DNA from: Pseudomonas cichorii | GTDB lineage: Bacteria; Pseudomonadota; Gammaproteobacteria; Pseudomonadales; Pseudomonadaceae | NCBI RefSeq assembly: GCF_018343775.1 | Contig: NZ_CP074349.1 | Span: 1,788,001-1,852,000, forward strand | Reading direction: 5' to 3' | Length of the DNA: 64,000 nucleotides | In this document: positions 44,825 to 54,180 of the stretch, in pieces | How positions within the stretch are numbered: the first letter of the stretch is position 1 | Layout of the letters: the number at the start of each line of letters is the position of its first letter | The notes under the pieces: model-generated | Told to the model about the DNA's origin: nothing | Seen by the model: only the letters and a program-made list of their open reading frames with translations | The model's database searches: none | Position numbers and translations under genes: made by a program

Positions 44825-46126
44825 TCAGCCGTTGACGTTGCGCAACTGGACGACAGGGGAGGGCATGACACGTTTGCCCTGGTCGTACGATCGGTATTTG
44901 TGTTGAGTGGCGATCTGGTCAGCCACATGTTTGGCGTCGTGCCACACGCCCCAGATAAAGGCGGAACCGCGTCGCGATAGCCACGGCAGGCCGACGAAGT
45001 ACAGGCCTTGCTCGCTGGACACGCCACGTTGATGGCGAGGTTTGCCCTTGGCGTCGAAGGCATCGAGTTGCAGCCAGCTGTAATCCTGGGAATAGCCCGT
45101 GGCCCAGATGATCGAGGTGACACCGGCGGTGGCCAGGTCCAGTTCCTGCAACGGGTGAGTGATGCAGTCGGCATCGGCCACGCGCTCGCGGGCCGAGGGC
45201 TCCAGTGGCAGGTCCAGGCCGTTGCGCTGCGCATAGGCATCGGCGGCATCGAGCAGTGACAGGTAGTTCTCGTCACCTCGGTCGAGGTTGTCGACGAGGT
45301 CGTTCTGGAAGCGCACCTTGCCATCGGCAAAGCTTTCGGTCAGGCCGGTCAGGGTCATGCCGGCCTGTGCCAGACGACGGAAGTCCACGGTGTAACCGCC
45401 ACGCGCACCGCTGACCGCAATGGTCACGTGTTCCTTGCCGGGCTGTACGGTTTCGCTGTCCCACAGGCCCAGCACGCCCAGCCACCAGCAGAAGTCTCGG
45501 CCACGGTAGGCGCGTGGCGGACGGTCGTGGGGGCCGACCGACAGATAGACCTGACGGCCAGCGAGCAGCAGTTCTTCGGCGATCTGTACGCCGGAAGAGC
45601 CAGCGCCGACTACCAGCACTGCGCCCTCCGGCAGTTGTTGGGGGTTGAAGTAGTGGGCCGAGTGAATCTGGTGCAGGGCGTCATCCTTGGGGGCAATTGC
45701 CGGGATGACGGGCTTCTGGAACGGGCCGGTCGCTGATACCAGGTGGTTGACCACGTAGGTGCCTGCGCTGGTTTCGACGGTGAAGCCTGCGCGTTGCCGG
45801 TTTCGGGTAACGCGCTTGACCTCTACGCCGGTCTTGATGGGCGCATCGAATTTGCGTGCATAGCGCTCGAAGTAATCGGCGACCTGTTCCTTGCCGGCGA
45901 ACCCATCCGGGTCCATGTCGAATTCAAGGCCTGGAAAGCGGTCATGCCAGGCCGGGCCGTTGGCGACCAGCGAATCCCAGCGGCCACTGCGCCAGGCTTC
46001 TGCAACGCGGTGTTTTTCCAGTACCAGATGCTCGATGCCAAGGCGGCTCAAGTGCTCGCTCATGGCGATGCCAGCCTGGCCCGCGCCCACGACGAGTGTG
46101 TCGATTTCTGTGATTTTCTCGGTCAT
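44825..46126 (-). CDS. Flavin-containing monooxygenase family (YUC/CzcO-like)
   Basis: 433 residues. FAD motif VVGAGQAGIAM at the N-terminus, NADPH motif VVGAGSSGVQIAEELL in the middle and the C-terminal IIWATGYSQDYSWL are the class B flavoprotein monooxygenase signatures. WRSGRWDSLVANGPAW and HFNP-like YFNPQQLPEG are also seen. It probably oxygenates an amine or similar nitrogen compound imported by the adjacent transporter. I chose ATG 46126 behind GGAGG; ATG 46141 is in frame but less well placed. Confidence 0.88.
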   Translation of the reverse strand: MTEKITEIDTLVVGAGQAGIAMSEHLSRLGIEHLVLEKHRVAEAWRSGRWDSLVANGPAWHDRFPGLEFDMDPDGFAGKEQVADYFERYARKFDAPIKTGVEVKRVTRNRQRAGFTVETSAGTYVVNHLVSATGPFQKPVIPAIAPKDDALHQIHSAHYFNPQQLPEGAVLVVGAGSSGVQIAEELLLAGRQVYLSVGPHDRPPRAYRGRDFCWWLGVLGLWDSETVQPGKEHVTIAVSGARGGYTVDFRRLAQAGMTLTGLTESFADGKVRFQNDLVDNLDRGDENYLSLLDAADAYAQRNGLDLPLEPSARERVADADCITHPLQELDLATAGVTSIIWATGYSQDYSWLQLDAFDAKGKPRHQRGVSSEQGLYFVGLPWLSRRGSAFIWGVWHDAKHVADQIATQHKYRSYDQGKRVMPSPVVQLRNVNG

Positions 46127-46252
46127 CCTGGCCTCCTTCAACAGGCCGTTTTCGACGTGTTGGTGCCGTAAAAAAGTAGCGAAACGTCAGGGCGCAGGCG
46201 CAAAGAGTCCTACGGCATCCGCAGACGTGTATCGAGTCAGTAACGGGTGTTG

Positions 46253-46984
46253 TCAGTCGACCAGCGAAGGGTCCTGCTGAATCATCAGCAGCTTCATTTC
46301 TTCAAAATGCTGGTGAGAGAAATCGGTGATTTTTTCCCAGTCACGGGCGGTTTTCTCCGCGACGTCGTCTGGCAGAATTTTCAGCGGCTGGCCTGTGGAC
46401 CATGCCGTTACCAGAATCTGGCAGGCGCGCTCCAGGGTCCAGATATCGTCGAAGGCCTCGCCTACGGTTGGGGCAATGACGATCACGCCATGGTTGCCCA
46501 TCAGCAGACGGTTCTTGCCTTCCAGCAAGCCGGTCAGGCGGGCGCCTTCGGCTGTGGTGTCGGCCATGCCGCCGTAAAGCTCATCCACTGCTACACGGTT
46601 GAAGTAGCGGGCGGTGTTCTGGTCGATTGCCGGAATGTGCGGCTTGGCCAGGCACGCCACGGCGGTGGTGTAGACCGGGTGCAAGTGCAACACCACGCGG
46701 GCATCCGGCAGGCGCTGGTGGATCTGCCCATGGATGGACCAGGCGGTGGCATCTACATCGGGCCGGTGGGCGGCTTCGGCATCATCGGCATCCAGCAGCA
46801 ACAGGTCGCTGGCGCGCAGCCGCGAGAAATGTTTCCACTTGGGGTTGAGCAGAAACTTTTTGCCGTCGGCTGACAGGGCGGCGCTGAAATGGTTGGCAAC
46901 GGCTTCGTGCATGCCCAGGTGGGCGATGATGCGAAAGGTCGCCGCCAGGTCGATGCGCGTCTGTTCTTCGAAGTTGAGGGCCAT
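46253..46984 (-). CDS. Class II aldolase/adducin family protein
   Basis: 243 residues. The zinc-binding histidines lie in LHLHPVYTTAVA, and MGNHGVIVIAPTVGEAFDD provides the third. ALSADGKKFLLNPKWKHFSR near the N-terminus is also typical. The family includes fuculose-phosphate aldolase and several decarboxylases and retro-aldolases of amino-acid-like compounds. In this operon a C-C cleavage of the catabolised substrate is likely; the substrate is not known. Confidence 0.87.
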   Translation of the reverse strand: MALNFEEQTRIDLAATFRIIAHLGMHEAVANHFSAALSADGKKFLLNPKWKHFSRLRASDLLLLDADDAEAAHRPDVDATAWSIHGQIHQRLPDARVVLHLHPVYTTAVACLAKPHIPAIDQNTARYFNRVAVDELYGGMADTTAEGARLTGLLEGKNRLLMGNHGVIVIAPTVGEAFDDIWTLERACQILVTAWSTGQPLKILPDDVAEKTARDWEKITDFSHQHFEEMKLLMIQQDPSLVD

Positions 46985-47042
46985 GGTTATTGCACTCCGG
47001 TAGAACGTGCCCGCAGTGACTGCCGGGCACGTTCATGGGCTA

Positions 47043-47876
47043 TCAGGGTTTTGGCATCAGCGTGGCGATGTCGTCGGCAGTCGGGGCCTGGAACTTGTAT
47101 TTCTCCAGCAATGCGGCGTATTCCGGGGTCTTGCTGTATTTCTCAAGGCCTTCGATCAGGGCGTTCTTGACCACATCGTTGCCCTTTTTCACGCCGAAGC
47201 CGTTGAGCACCGGGTAGATCAGGGTTTCAGAGGAGATCACCACCCGGTTGCCGAGTTTCTCCACCACGCCGCGAGCCACGGCCGCGTCGGTGATCTGTGC
47301 TTCAACCGCGTGGGCCAGCATGGCCTGGGTCGTTTGCGGGTCGGTGCCGTATTCGCTGATCGCGATAGGTGGCAGGCCGTTTTTCACGCAGTACTCGGTG
47401 GAGAGTTTCTGCAGTTGTTGCAGCCAGGAGGTTGCTGCCATGGAGCCGATCTTGTGGCCACAGAAGTCTTCCGGGGTCTTGGGCTGATAGGCGCTGCCCT
47501 TGACCGCCAGGATGGACTCGCCGCTTTTGAGGTAGGGAATCATGTCGATGACTTTCAGGCGGTCGGCGGTGATGTACATCGACGAGTTGGTGATATCGAA
47601 TTTGCCGCCCTGCAGGCCACCGATCAGGTTGGGAAAGCGGGTGTCGATGTTCTCTGCCGTCATCCCCATCACTTTCGCCAGCCCGTCGAGAAACTCGATG
47701 TCGAAGCCGGCTGGTTTGTTCTTGTCCATGTATTCATAGGGGAAGAACGTCATGTCGGAACCGGCGATGATCTTGCCCGGCTGCTGGAAAGCCGAGGCCA
47801 TCGATGCGGACATGGCAAGCGCAGCGCCCAATACAGCCAGCGCAACGGGACGAACAATCAGGCTTGAAAGCTTCAT
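47043..47876 (-). CDS. Periplasmic amino-acid-type ABC substrate-binding protein
   Basis: 277 residues with a signal peptide (MKLSSLIVRPVALAVLGAAL ... ASAFQ). Family 3 solute-binding features are GSDMTFFPYEYMDKNKPAGFDIEFLDGLAKV split over two strands, FDITNSSMYITADR and the NALIEGLEKYSKTPEY end. It captures the ligand for the permease-ATPase fusion encoded two genes upstream. Residues 115 (FPYEYMD) onward suggest a polar amino-acid-like ligand only in general terms. Confidence 0.9.
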   Translation of the reverse strand: MKLSSLIVRPVALAVLGAALAMSASMASAFQQPGKIIAGSDMTFFPYEYMDKNKPAGFDIEFLDGLAKVMGMTAENIDTRFPNLIGGLQGGKFDITNSSMYITADRLKVIDMIPYLKSGESILAVKGSAYQPKTPEDFCGHKIGSMAATSWLQQLQKLSTEYCVKNGLPPIAISEYGTDPQTTQAMLAHAVEAQITDAAVARGVVEKLGNRVVISSETLIYPVLNGFGVKKGNDVVKNALIEGLEKYSKTPEYAALLEKYKFQAPTADDIATLMPKP

Positions 47877-47903
47877 GGGTATTCCTCGCAGAGTGGGTAG
47901 GGT

Positions 47904-48776
47904 TCAGGCAGTGGCGACGTCGTTTCCGGCTTGCTGCACGAAAAACGAAGCGCCCTTGGGTTTCTGTGGCAGGCGAATCTGGTGCACGGTGCTGCGAATC
48001 AGGCCGCTTTCCTCGCCCGCCACCATCAAGCCGGTGTGCTCGCTGGGCAGCGGGTTTTCACCGAAGGGCAAGGCGTCTTCGGCGGCATAGACGCTGATGA
48101 ACAGGGTGCGTGGGAATTCGGTTTCATTGGGGCTTGAGGCGTGCAGCAAGCGGGTGTGCATGAAGCACACCGAGCCCGACGGGCCATAGCAGGCGACCGG
48201 TTGCTGGCAGTGCTCTTCAATGACGGTTTCTTCAACCGCACCGGTAAAGCGGCCGTTCTGCCAATGGGACCAGAGCTCTCCCTTGTGGCTGCCCGGCACT
48301 ACGTTGAGCGGGCCGTTTTCCGGGGTCACGTCGCTGACCATCAGCAGGGCTGTCACCAGGTCGTCGTTGCTGTGTGGCGTGAACAGGAAGTCTTGATGCC
48401 ACTTCACCTGCGTGGCGGTGTGAGGCAGTTTGGAGTTGATCTTGCTGTGATGAAAACGGGTGCCGCTGCCGCCGATCAGTTGCGCGGCAATGGTTGCCAT
48501 GCGCGATTGAAATGCCGTCTGGTAGTACGCCTGCGAGATTTCCGTGGGTGAGGTCACGCGGCGCAGCGACGGGTGATCGGGGCGATGGTCGCTTTCCAGA
48601 TCGAAACGTGGTCGACCATCCAGGGTCTGCCCCCAGGCCTTGTCCTGGCTGCGGCTGTTCTCTACCCACTGGTCGAAGTCTTGCTGTAGCGCGGCCACTT
48701 CATGGGCGTTCAGCACGTTTTCCACCACGAGAAAGCCCTGTTCGTGAAACTGGTCTATCTGCCATTGCTCGATCAT
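47904..48776 (-). CDS. Phytanoyl-CoA dioxygenase (PhyH) family oxygenase
   Basis: 290 residues. The Fe(II)/2-oxoglutarate dioxygenase triad is visible as H127-x-D129 (KWHQDF) with a distal H212 (MHTRLLHAS). VVPGSHKGELW and the later RTLFISV with Arg fit the double-stranded beta-helix. PhyH proteins hydroxylate free amino acids and other small molecules as well as phytanoyl-CoA. The place between transporter genes suggests hydroxylation of the imported compound early in the pathway. Confidence 0.88.
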   Translation of the reverse strand: MIEQWQIDQFHEQGFLVVENVLNAHEVAALQQDFDQWVENSRSQDKAWGQTLDGRPRFDLESDHRPDHPSLRRVTSPTEISQAYYQTAFQSRMATIAAQLIGGSGTRFHHSKINSKLPHTATQVKWHQDFLFTPHSNDDLVTALLMVSDVTPENGPLNVVPGSHKGELWSHWQNGRFTGAVEETVIEEHCQQPVACYGPSGSVCFMHTRLLHASSPNETEFPRTLFISVYAAEDALPFGENPLPSEHTGLMVAGEESGLIRSTVHQIRLPQKPKGASFFVQQAGNDVATA

Positions 48777-48807
48777 GTTCTTTTCCCATCAAACAAAACG
48801 TTAAGGT

Positions 48808-50328
48808 TCAAGCCAACGAGACATCTTTCAGAAAAGCTTCAACACGCGGGTGCTGGCCGTTGCGCAGCGCCTGTGGGTTGTCGTCGCACACCACGCGGCC
48901 CTTCTCCATGAACACGATGCGATCGGAGACCTTGAAGGCGAAGTTCATCTCATGGGTCACGATGACCATGGTGATGCCCTCTTGCGCCAGGGTTTCGATG
49001 ACCTGCAGCACCTCGTTGACCTTTTCCGGGTCCAGTGCCGAAGTGGGTTCGTCGAACAGCATGATTTGCGGACGCATCATCAAGGCACGGGCAATCGCCA
49101 CTCGTTGCTGCTGGCCGCCGGACAACTGATGCGGGTATTTCCAGGTGTGTTCCAGCATGCCGACCTTGTGCAGCAGCTCGTAGGCCTGTTGCTTGAGCTC
49201 ATTTGTCGGGGCCAGGCGGTGGTAACGCGGGGCCAGTAGCAGGTTGTCGAGCACGGTCAGGTGCGGGAACAGGTTGAAGCTCTGGAACACCATGCCGATC
49301 TTCATGCGGTGCTCGGTGTGTTCCACGTAACGCGGTTTCTGTGCGCCCTGGCGGGTCAGGTGAATGAAGGGCTGGCCATTGACCTTGATGTCGCCGTTAT
49401 CAATCTGCTCAAGACCGTTGAGCAGGCGGATCAATGTGGTCTTGCCCGAGCCCGACGGCCCGATTACCGACACCACTTCACCGGGCTGGATCTGCAGGTT
49501 GACGGCCCCCAGCACTTCGATGTCGTTGTAAGCCTTGTGCAGCCGGGTCGCCTGGAGTGCAGGGCCTTCGAAGTCTGAGACGGGGCGGTCAATGGCGGCG
49601 CGCTGTTGGGTAGCGAGCTTGAGCATGTCGGCGTCCGGTTCGCGCACGACCTTGCGCTGCGTCACGTCCAGGTAGCGTTCAAGGCGTTTGAGCAGGAAGT
49701 CGAACACAGTAACGATCAGCACGTAGTAGAAGGCCACTGCCGCCATGGTTTCCATGACCAGGAAGTTCTGCGAGTAGAGGCGCTGGCCTACCATCAGGAT
49801 CTCGGTCAGGGAGATCACCGACACCAGCGAGCTGAGTTTGACGATGGAGATGTATTCGTTGGTCAGCGACGGCAGCGCGACACGAAGCGCCTGGGGAATC
49901 ACGATCCGCCATTGAGTGCCGACAAAGCTCAGCCCCAAGGCTCTGGCCGCTTCACTTTGCCCTTTGGCGATGGAGAGCAGGCCGCCGCGATGGATTTCTG
50001 CGACGTAAGCGGTTTCGCATATCACCAGGGCGATGAGGCCTGCCCAGAACGGGTTGGCCAGCACGGCCGAGGTGGCTGGCACGACCTGCGGCAAGTTATA
50101 AATGAATATCAGCAGGACCAGTAAAGGCAAACTACGAAATAGCCAGATATAGGCCCGGGCTGGCAAGTTGATCAGGGGCTGGGATGATTGTTTGGCCAGC
50201 GCCAGAACAAACCCCAGAACAATACTTATTACCCACGTCAATACACTGAGCTGAATGACGGTCCAGCTCGCCCTCCAGAACTCGGTATCGCTGAGCAGAC
50301 TAAACATGTATTTCCAGTCAAACGTCAT
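48808..50328 (-). CDS. Fused amino-acid ABC transporter permease and ATPase
   Basis: 506 residues combining both parts of a polar-amino-acid importer. Residues 1-230 are the membrane permease (WTVIQLSVLTWVISIVLGF, EAARALGLSF and LPSLTNEYISIVK, the EAA-type loop). Residues 250-506 are the ATPase: GPSGSGKTT, LSGGQQQRVAIARAL, MLFDEPTSALD and the switch His in VIVTHEM. Usually these are separate HisM/GlnP- and GlnQ-type proteins. I chose ATG 50328; TTG 50346 is in frame. First gene of the eight-gene operon. Confidence 0.92.
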   Translation of the reverse strand: MTFDWKYMFSLLSDTEFWRASWTVIQLSVLTWVISIVLGFVLALAKQSSQPLINLPARAYIWLFRSLPLLVLLIFIYNLPQVVPATSAVLANPFWAGLIALVICETAYVAEIHRGGLLSIAKGQSEAARALGLSFVGTQWRIVIPQALRVALPSLTNEYISIVKLSSLVSVISLTEILMVGQRLYSQNFLVMETMAAVAFYYVLIVTVFDFLLKRLERYLDVTQRKVVREPDADMLKLATQQRAAIDRPVSDFEGPALQATRLHKAYNDIEVLGAVNLQIQPGEVVSVIGPSGSGKTTLIRLLNGLEQIDNGDIKVNGQPFIHLTRQGAQKPRYVEHTEHRMKIGMVFQSFNLFPHLTVLDNLLLAPRYHRLAPTNELKQQAYELLHKVGMLEHTWKYPHQLSGGQQQRVAIARALMMRPQIMLFDEPTSALDPEKVNEVLQVIETLAQEGITMVIVTHEMNFAFKVSDRIVFMEKGRVVCDDNPQALRNGQHPRVEAFLKDVSLA

Positions 50329-50796
50329 CGTCAGTTCGCTCGGCAAGTGAATAGTGATGGGCGACGTCCTGTCGAAGTTGATAGTGAACGCTCTCTGTTC
50401 TCCCTTCTGTGGCCATCATGATTGATGCCAAGTCCACTCGCCAAATAGTAAGTTTTGGCCCATAGCATAGGAAAATCCTAAGCAGATACTAGGCTGATAA
50501 TGACAAGCGCCTCAGGGCTCTGAAGTTCGGAGCCTGAATAGCGGATTTTATGCATCTGAAGTGCGCACTTTTAGGGCGGTCAATCAAGCGCTCGGGCACG
50601 ACTGCGCGCATTCAGTGCGCCGTCTGTCGTGCTGCGAGGCCCGTCATTACTGGGGTTTATCAGCGCGTAGCAGGCTGGGTTATCGGTAACAGGCGATGTG
50701 ATTAATGAATTGACGCAAAACCTGGCCGCTGGCATGGTCTTCGCTAGGGTATAGGTAAAAGCTATTCAGGCAATGCGGTACAAAGCGGGGTAAGCA
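50329..50796. promoter_or_regulatory. Divergent promoter region with a LysR-type palindrome
   Basis: About 470 bases between the divergent transporter and LysR genes. TAGGA-aaa-TCCTA at 50468-50480 fits the T-N11-A pattern of LysR-type binding sites and is the best candidate operator. The remaining stretch (about 50500-50700) shows no gene or RNA that I recognise. Confidence 0.5.
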
Positions 50797-51741
50797 GTGA
50801 CTCACTTTACATTGAAACAGCTCAAGTATTTTGTCACTGCAGTTGAAATGGACAGTATTGCCGAAGCCTCGCGACAGTTGCATATTTCTCAGCCTTCCAT
50901 TTCAGTGGCTATCAAGAATCTCGAAGAGGCATTTGAACAGCCTTTGTTTGTACGCCACCATGCGCAAGGTGTTTCCCTGACGTCAGGTGGCGGGAAAGTA
51001 TATGAGAAAGCTAAAGAACTCTTGCGACTTTCCGAAGAACTTGAACAGAACTCGCGCGCGGATAACAAACATGTCCGTGGCACTATCGCTATTGGTTGCT
51101 TTGAATCGGCTGCGCCACTTTATATGCCCCGGCTGGTTGCAGGTTTCAAGCGTTTATACCCCGATGTCACTATTCAACTGTGTGATGGCGAGCAACACGA
51201 ATTGATGCACGGGCTGCACCGTGGCCGTTTCGATCTGGCGTTTCTGTACGATCTTGAGCTGGGCGCCACCATCAATAAAGAAGAGTTGAACGCGCCGCAC
51301 AAGCCTTATGCACTGCTGCCGGCAGCTCATCCTCTGGCACAGAAAAAAACCGTCACGCTGCACGAGCTGAGCCAGGAGCCGATGATCCTGCTGGATGCCG
51401 TACCCAGCAGAACCTACTTCATCGATATCTTTACGGAAAAGGGCTATTCGCCCGTGGTTGCGTACAGTTCACCGTCGATTGAAATGGTGCGCTGCATGGT
51501 CGGCCAGGGGTTGGGTTTTTCGGTATTGGTCACTCGGCCCTGCACCAATATGACTTACGACGGCGAGCTACTGGCCCAACTGGATATTGAAGATGATATG
51601 CCAGCGTCGACGCTGGTCATGGCCTATCTGCGCAACAACCAGCCAACACGCGCTACCCGGCTGTTTATGGATTATTGCCGCACTGTCGAGCTGGCCCCGC
51701 CTGCCAATGTTGCAGCGAGGGTGATCGAACCCTGTGCATGA
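50797..51741 (+). CDS. LysR-family transcriptional regulator
   Basis: 314 residues with a GTG start. The N-terminal winged helix-turn-helix is LKQLKYFVTAVEMDSIAEAS...HISQPSISVAIKNLEEAF. The effector-binding domain begins with GTIAIGCFESAAPLYMPRLV and contains VGQGLGFSVLVTRP. It is divergent from the eight-gene operon and probably senses its substrate or an intermediate. A 13-base perfect hairpin overlaps its stop codon. Confidence 0.9.
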   Translation: MTHFTLKQLKYFVTAVEMDSIAEASRQLHISQPSISVAIKNLEEAFEQPLFVRHHAQGVSLTSGGGKVYEKAKELLRLSEELEQNSRADNKHVRGTIAIGCFESAAPLYMPRLVAGFKRLYPDVTIQLCDGEQHELMHGLHRGRFDLAFLYDLELGATINKEELNAPHKPYALLPAAHPLAQKKTVTLHELSQEPMILLDAVPSRTYFIDIFTEKGYSPVVAYSSPSIEMVRCMVGQGLGFSVLVTRPCTNMTYDGELLAQLDIEDDMPASTLVMAYLRNNQPTRATRLFMDYCRTVELAPPANVAARVIEPCA

Positions 51742-51765
51742 GGCAAGCAAGTGCTTGCCTCATGC
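51736..51765. terminator. Strong hairpin at the end of the LysR gene
   Basis: GCATGAGGCAAGC-aagt-GCTTGCCTCATGC, a 13-base perfect stem with a 4-base loop, includes the LysR stop codon. It lies between two convergent genes and probably works as a bidirectional terminator, although no long T-run follows on either side. Confidence 0.65.
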
Positions 51766-51791
51766 AGCGGTAAGAGCTTTGCACTGATTGC

Positions 51792-52289
51792 TTAACGCGC
51801 GTCAGCTCGACTCGCCCACCATTCGCCTACATCAAACGAAGGGCACGCCTTGATGAACTCGTCAGGCGTGATCTTGCCGTCGCCATTGCGATCCGGCGAC
51901 AGGTCGCGGTGGCCGAGGATGCGTGCAGCGGGGTAGCGGCCCTTGAGTTGCTGTAACAGGGTTTCAAGGGTCGCAAACTGTGCAGGTGTGAAGTTGTTTT
52001 CCGGTTTGTTGCGGGCGTCTACGCCACCGGCCAGGCAGACGCCGATGGAGTTGAGGTTGTGGCCTTTCACATGGGCACCGATGGTGCTTTCCGGGCGTCC
52101 GGTTTCCAGTTCGCCATTGCGGCGGATGACATAGTGATAGCCCACGGTGTCGAAGCCGCGCTGGATATGCCATTGGGTGATTTCACGCACGCCGATATCG
52201 GCCGTGGCGCGGGTGGCGGAGCAATGGACGACGATGAGGTCGGTGCTGGTCCGATTCTTGAGCGTAGAAGGGGTTGAGGTCTGGTTCAT
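51792..52289 (-). CDS. N-acetylmuramoyl-L-alanine amidase (T7 lysozyme type)
   Basis: 165 residues, Amidase_2 domain. The zinc ligands are His in VVHCSATRA, His in GHRDLSPD and Cys in KACPSFDV, the T7 lysozyme set. DRNGDGKITPDEF is an EF-hand-like loop common in this phage-type amidase subfamily. It cleaves the amide between MurNAc and L-Ala. No signal peptide and no phage genes nearby, so it is a stand-alone amidase of possible phage origin. I chose ATG 52289, with AAGGA upstream. Confidence 0.88.
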   Translation of the reverse strand: MNQTSTPSTLKNRTSTDLIVVHCSATRATADIGVREITQWHIQRGFDTVGYHYVIRRNGELETGRPESTIGAHVKGHNLNSIGVCLAGGVDARNKPENNFTPAQFATLETLLQQLKGRYPAARILGHRDLSPDRNGDGKITPDEFIKACPSFDVGEWWASRADAR

Positions 52290-52353
52290 GGGCTGCATTC
52301 CTTGCAAGGTGATTGGAACCTTGTAAGGAATACGAGAGCGGCCTGTGCCTCAA

Positions 52354-52387
52354 GTCAGCCGCCGTGTACAGCGGCTGACAGGCTTTT
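52354..52387. terminator. Hairpin between amidase and phosphoesterase genes
   Basis: GTCAGCCGC-cgtgtaca-GCGGCTGAC, a 9-base perfect stem, lies just beyond the stop of the minus-strand phosphoesterase gene. It probably ends that transcript; on the plus strand it is followed by AGGCTTTT. Confidence 0.55.
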
Positions 52388-52394
52388 CAGTCAT

Positions 52395-54071
52395 TCAGGT
52401 GGGAAATTGCAGCGCATTGGTCAGGTCGCCCATGGGTGTCTGGCCACGGGCAGCCATGGCGTCGTCGCGACGCTTGAGGCCATCGAGCTTTTCAAGCCCG
52501 TGAACCCGTGTAATCAGGCGCAGGATCGAGGCGGTGTCGTAGACGGTATGGTCCACCGTGCCTTTGCGGGCGAAGGGCGAGACGACGATTGCCGGGATGC
52601 GTGTGCCGGGGCCGAAGCGGTCGCCCTTGGGCGGCGCGACGTGGTCCCACCAGCCGCCGTTTTCATCTACGGTGATGACGATCACCATGTTTTCCCACTG
52701 CGGGCTGTTGCGCAGTACTTTGATGACCCGGTCGATATGGCGGTCGCCGGAAGCGACGTCAGCGTAACCGGCATGCATGTTCAGGTTGCCCTGAGGTTTG
52801 TAGAAGGTCACGGCAGGCAGCTTGCCGGCCTCGGCGTCGGCCAGGAACTTGTTGGTGCCGGACTCATCGCCCAGGCCGCCATCGCGCAGGCGCTTCTTGC
52901 GCTCGGCCGGGTTCTCCGGGCCTTGGTTTTTGAAGTAGTTGAACGGTTGGTGGTGGTACTGGAAGTTGGGGATTTTCGGGATGCCGGTGGAGTCCTTGAA
53001 TTCGTCCAGCGTGACTTGCCAGGCACCTGCATACCAGGCCCATTCGACGTCTTTCTTCGACAGCTTGTCGCCGATGTGGTCGTGGATCTGGGGCACCAGC
53101 ACGTTGGCCAGGTCCGGTTTGGAGTAATCCGGGTTCTGCGGATCGCGCAGCCAGGTCGGCCAGTAGGGCGGGGCGAGGGTGTTGACCGCGTAGCCGTCTG
53201 GCGTGAGCGCGCTTGGGCCGAATTGTGGCGGACCCTCCAGGGCGCTGGCCGGGGATTTATCCAGTGGCTTGAGGCGCGGGTCCAGCGGGTCGTCGCTTTG
53301 CAGGGTGGCGATCTGGGCCTTGGCGGCAGAGTTGGCGGCGTCCGGGTAGAACGGCGCGGTAGCCGAAATCAGGTACTGGTGGTTGAGGAACGATCCGCCG
53401 AAAGCGCCCTGGAAGAAGTTGTCACAGAGCACGAACTCCTTGGCGACGTCCCACAGGCGCAGCGAATACTGGCTTTGCGGGTAAACCCCCATGGTCAGCC
53501 CGCCCGCATCGGCCCAGGCCACGAAGCGGTCGTTCTTGCCTTCGTTGATTTGCATCTGGTTCTGATAGAACACGTGCCACAGGTCGCGAGTGACAAGGCT
53601 CAAGGGCAGGTCTTCGCCACTCGGGCCTTTGAGCGGGAAGGGCGCGTTGTGCAGGTTTTCCTGATATTGCACGCCAGCGGCGTAGGTGACGCCATCGACC
53701 GTCTGCGGCCCGAGCTGCAAGACGCCGCCCCAGGCCGGCGGCAGGGTCTTGAGTAAAGAGCCGTCGCGGTCGTGTTGCTGGTAGTCGGCAGGCTTGAGGG
53801 CCGAGAGTGGTTTTTCGACGCCGGGGAAGTCAGCGAACAGGTTATTGAAGCTGCGGTTCTCGGCGTAGATGACGACGACGGTCTTGATGTGGTGCTTGAG
53901 TGCCTTGTCCAGCTCGGTGCCGGTCAGGCGTCTTTCAGTGCCAGAGGCGTTTTTTTCGCTGGCTGTGGCGTAACCGCTGAGGGTGACGCCTGCGCCCAGC
54001 GCCGCCATTCCTCCCAGAAAACGGCGACGGCTGGGGTTGGTTTGTGAGTCGTCGTCTGGTTTGTTGCTCAT
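52395..54071 (-). CDS. Tat-exported phosphoesterase (acid phosphatase / phospholipase C family)
   Basis: 558 residues. Twin-arginine signal in SRRRFLGGMAALGAGVTLSG. The phosphoesterase family core is VVIYAENRSFNNLFADFPG near residue 65 and VIVITVDENGGWWDHVAPPK near the end, which supply the metal-binding Glu, Asn, Asp and His. Length and motifs match bacterial AcpA-like acid phosphatases related to phospholipase C. It acts in the periplasm or outside, releasing phosphate from organic phosphates or lipids. Confidence 0.88.
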   Translation of the reverse strand: MSNKPDDDSQTNPSRRRFLGGMAALGAGVTLSGYATASEKNASGTERRLTGTELDKALKHHIKTVVVIYAENRSFNNLFADFPGVEKPLSALKPADYQQHDRDGSLLKTLPPAWGGVLQLGPQTVDGVTYAAGVQYQENLHNAPFPLKGPSGEDLPLSLVTRDLWHVFYQNQMQINEGKNDRFVAWADAGGLTMGVYPQSQYSLRLWDVAKEFVLCDNFFQGAFGGSFLNHQYLISATAPFYPDAANSAAKAQIATLQSDDPLDPRLKPLDKSPASALEGPPQFGPSALTPDGYAVNTLAPPYWPTWLRDPQNPDYSKPDLANVLVPQIHDHIGDKLSKKDVEWAWYAGAWQVTLDEFKDSTGIPKIPNFQYHHQPFNYFKNQGPENPAERKKRLRDGGLGDESGTNKFLADAEAGKLPAVTFYKPQGNLNMHAGYADVASGDRHIDRVIKVLRNSPQWENMVIVITVDENGGWWDHVAPPKGDRFGPGTRIPAIVVSPFARKGTVDHTVYDTASILRLITRVHGLEKLDGLKRRDDAMAARGQTPMGDLTNALQFPT

Positions 54072-54180
54072 GCGGATTACCTGCTCGCTTTAATTGTTAC
54101 TAAAGATTTCCGAGAGCGTATCGAGGCTATATGACGATATTGCTACAGGAGTGCGTGCCGGGAGTAGGTGCGGCGATTCT

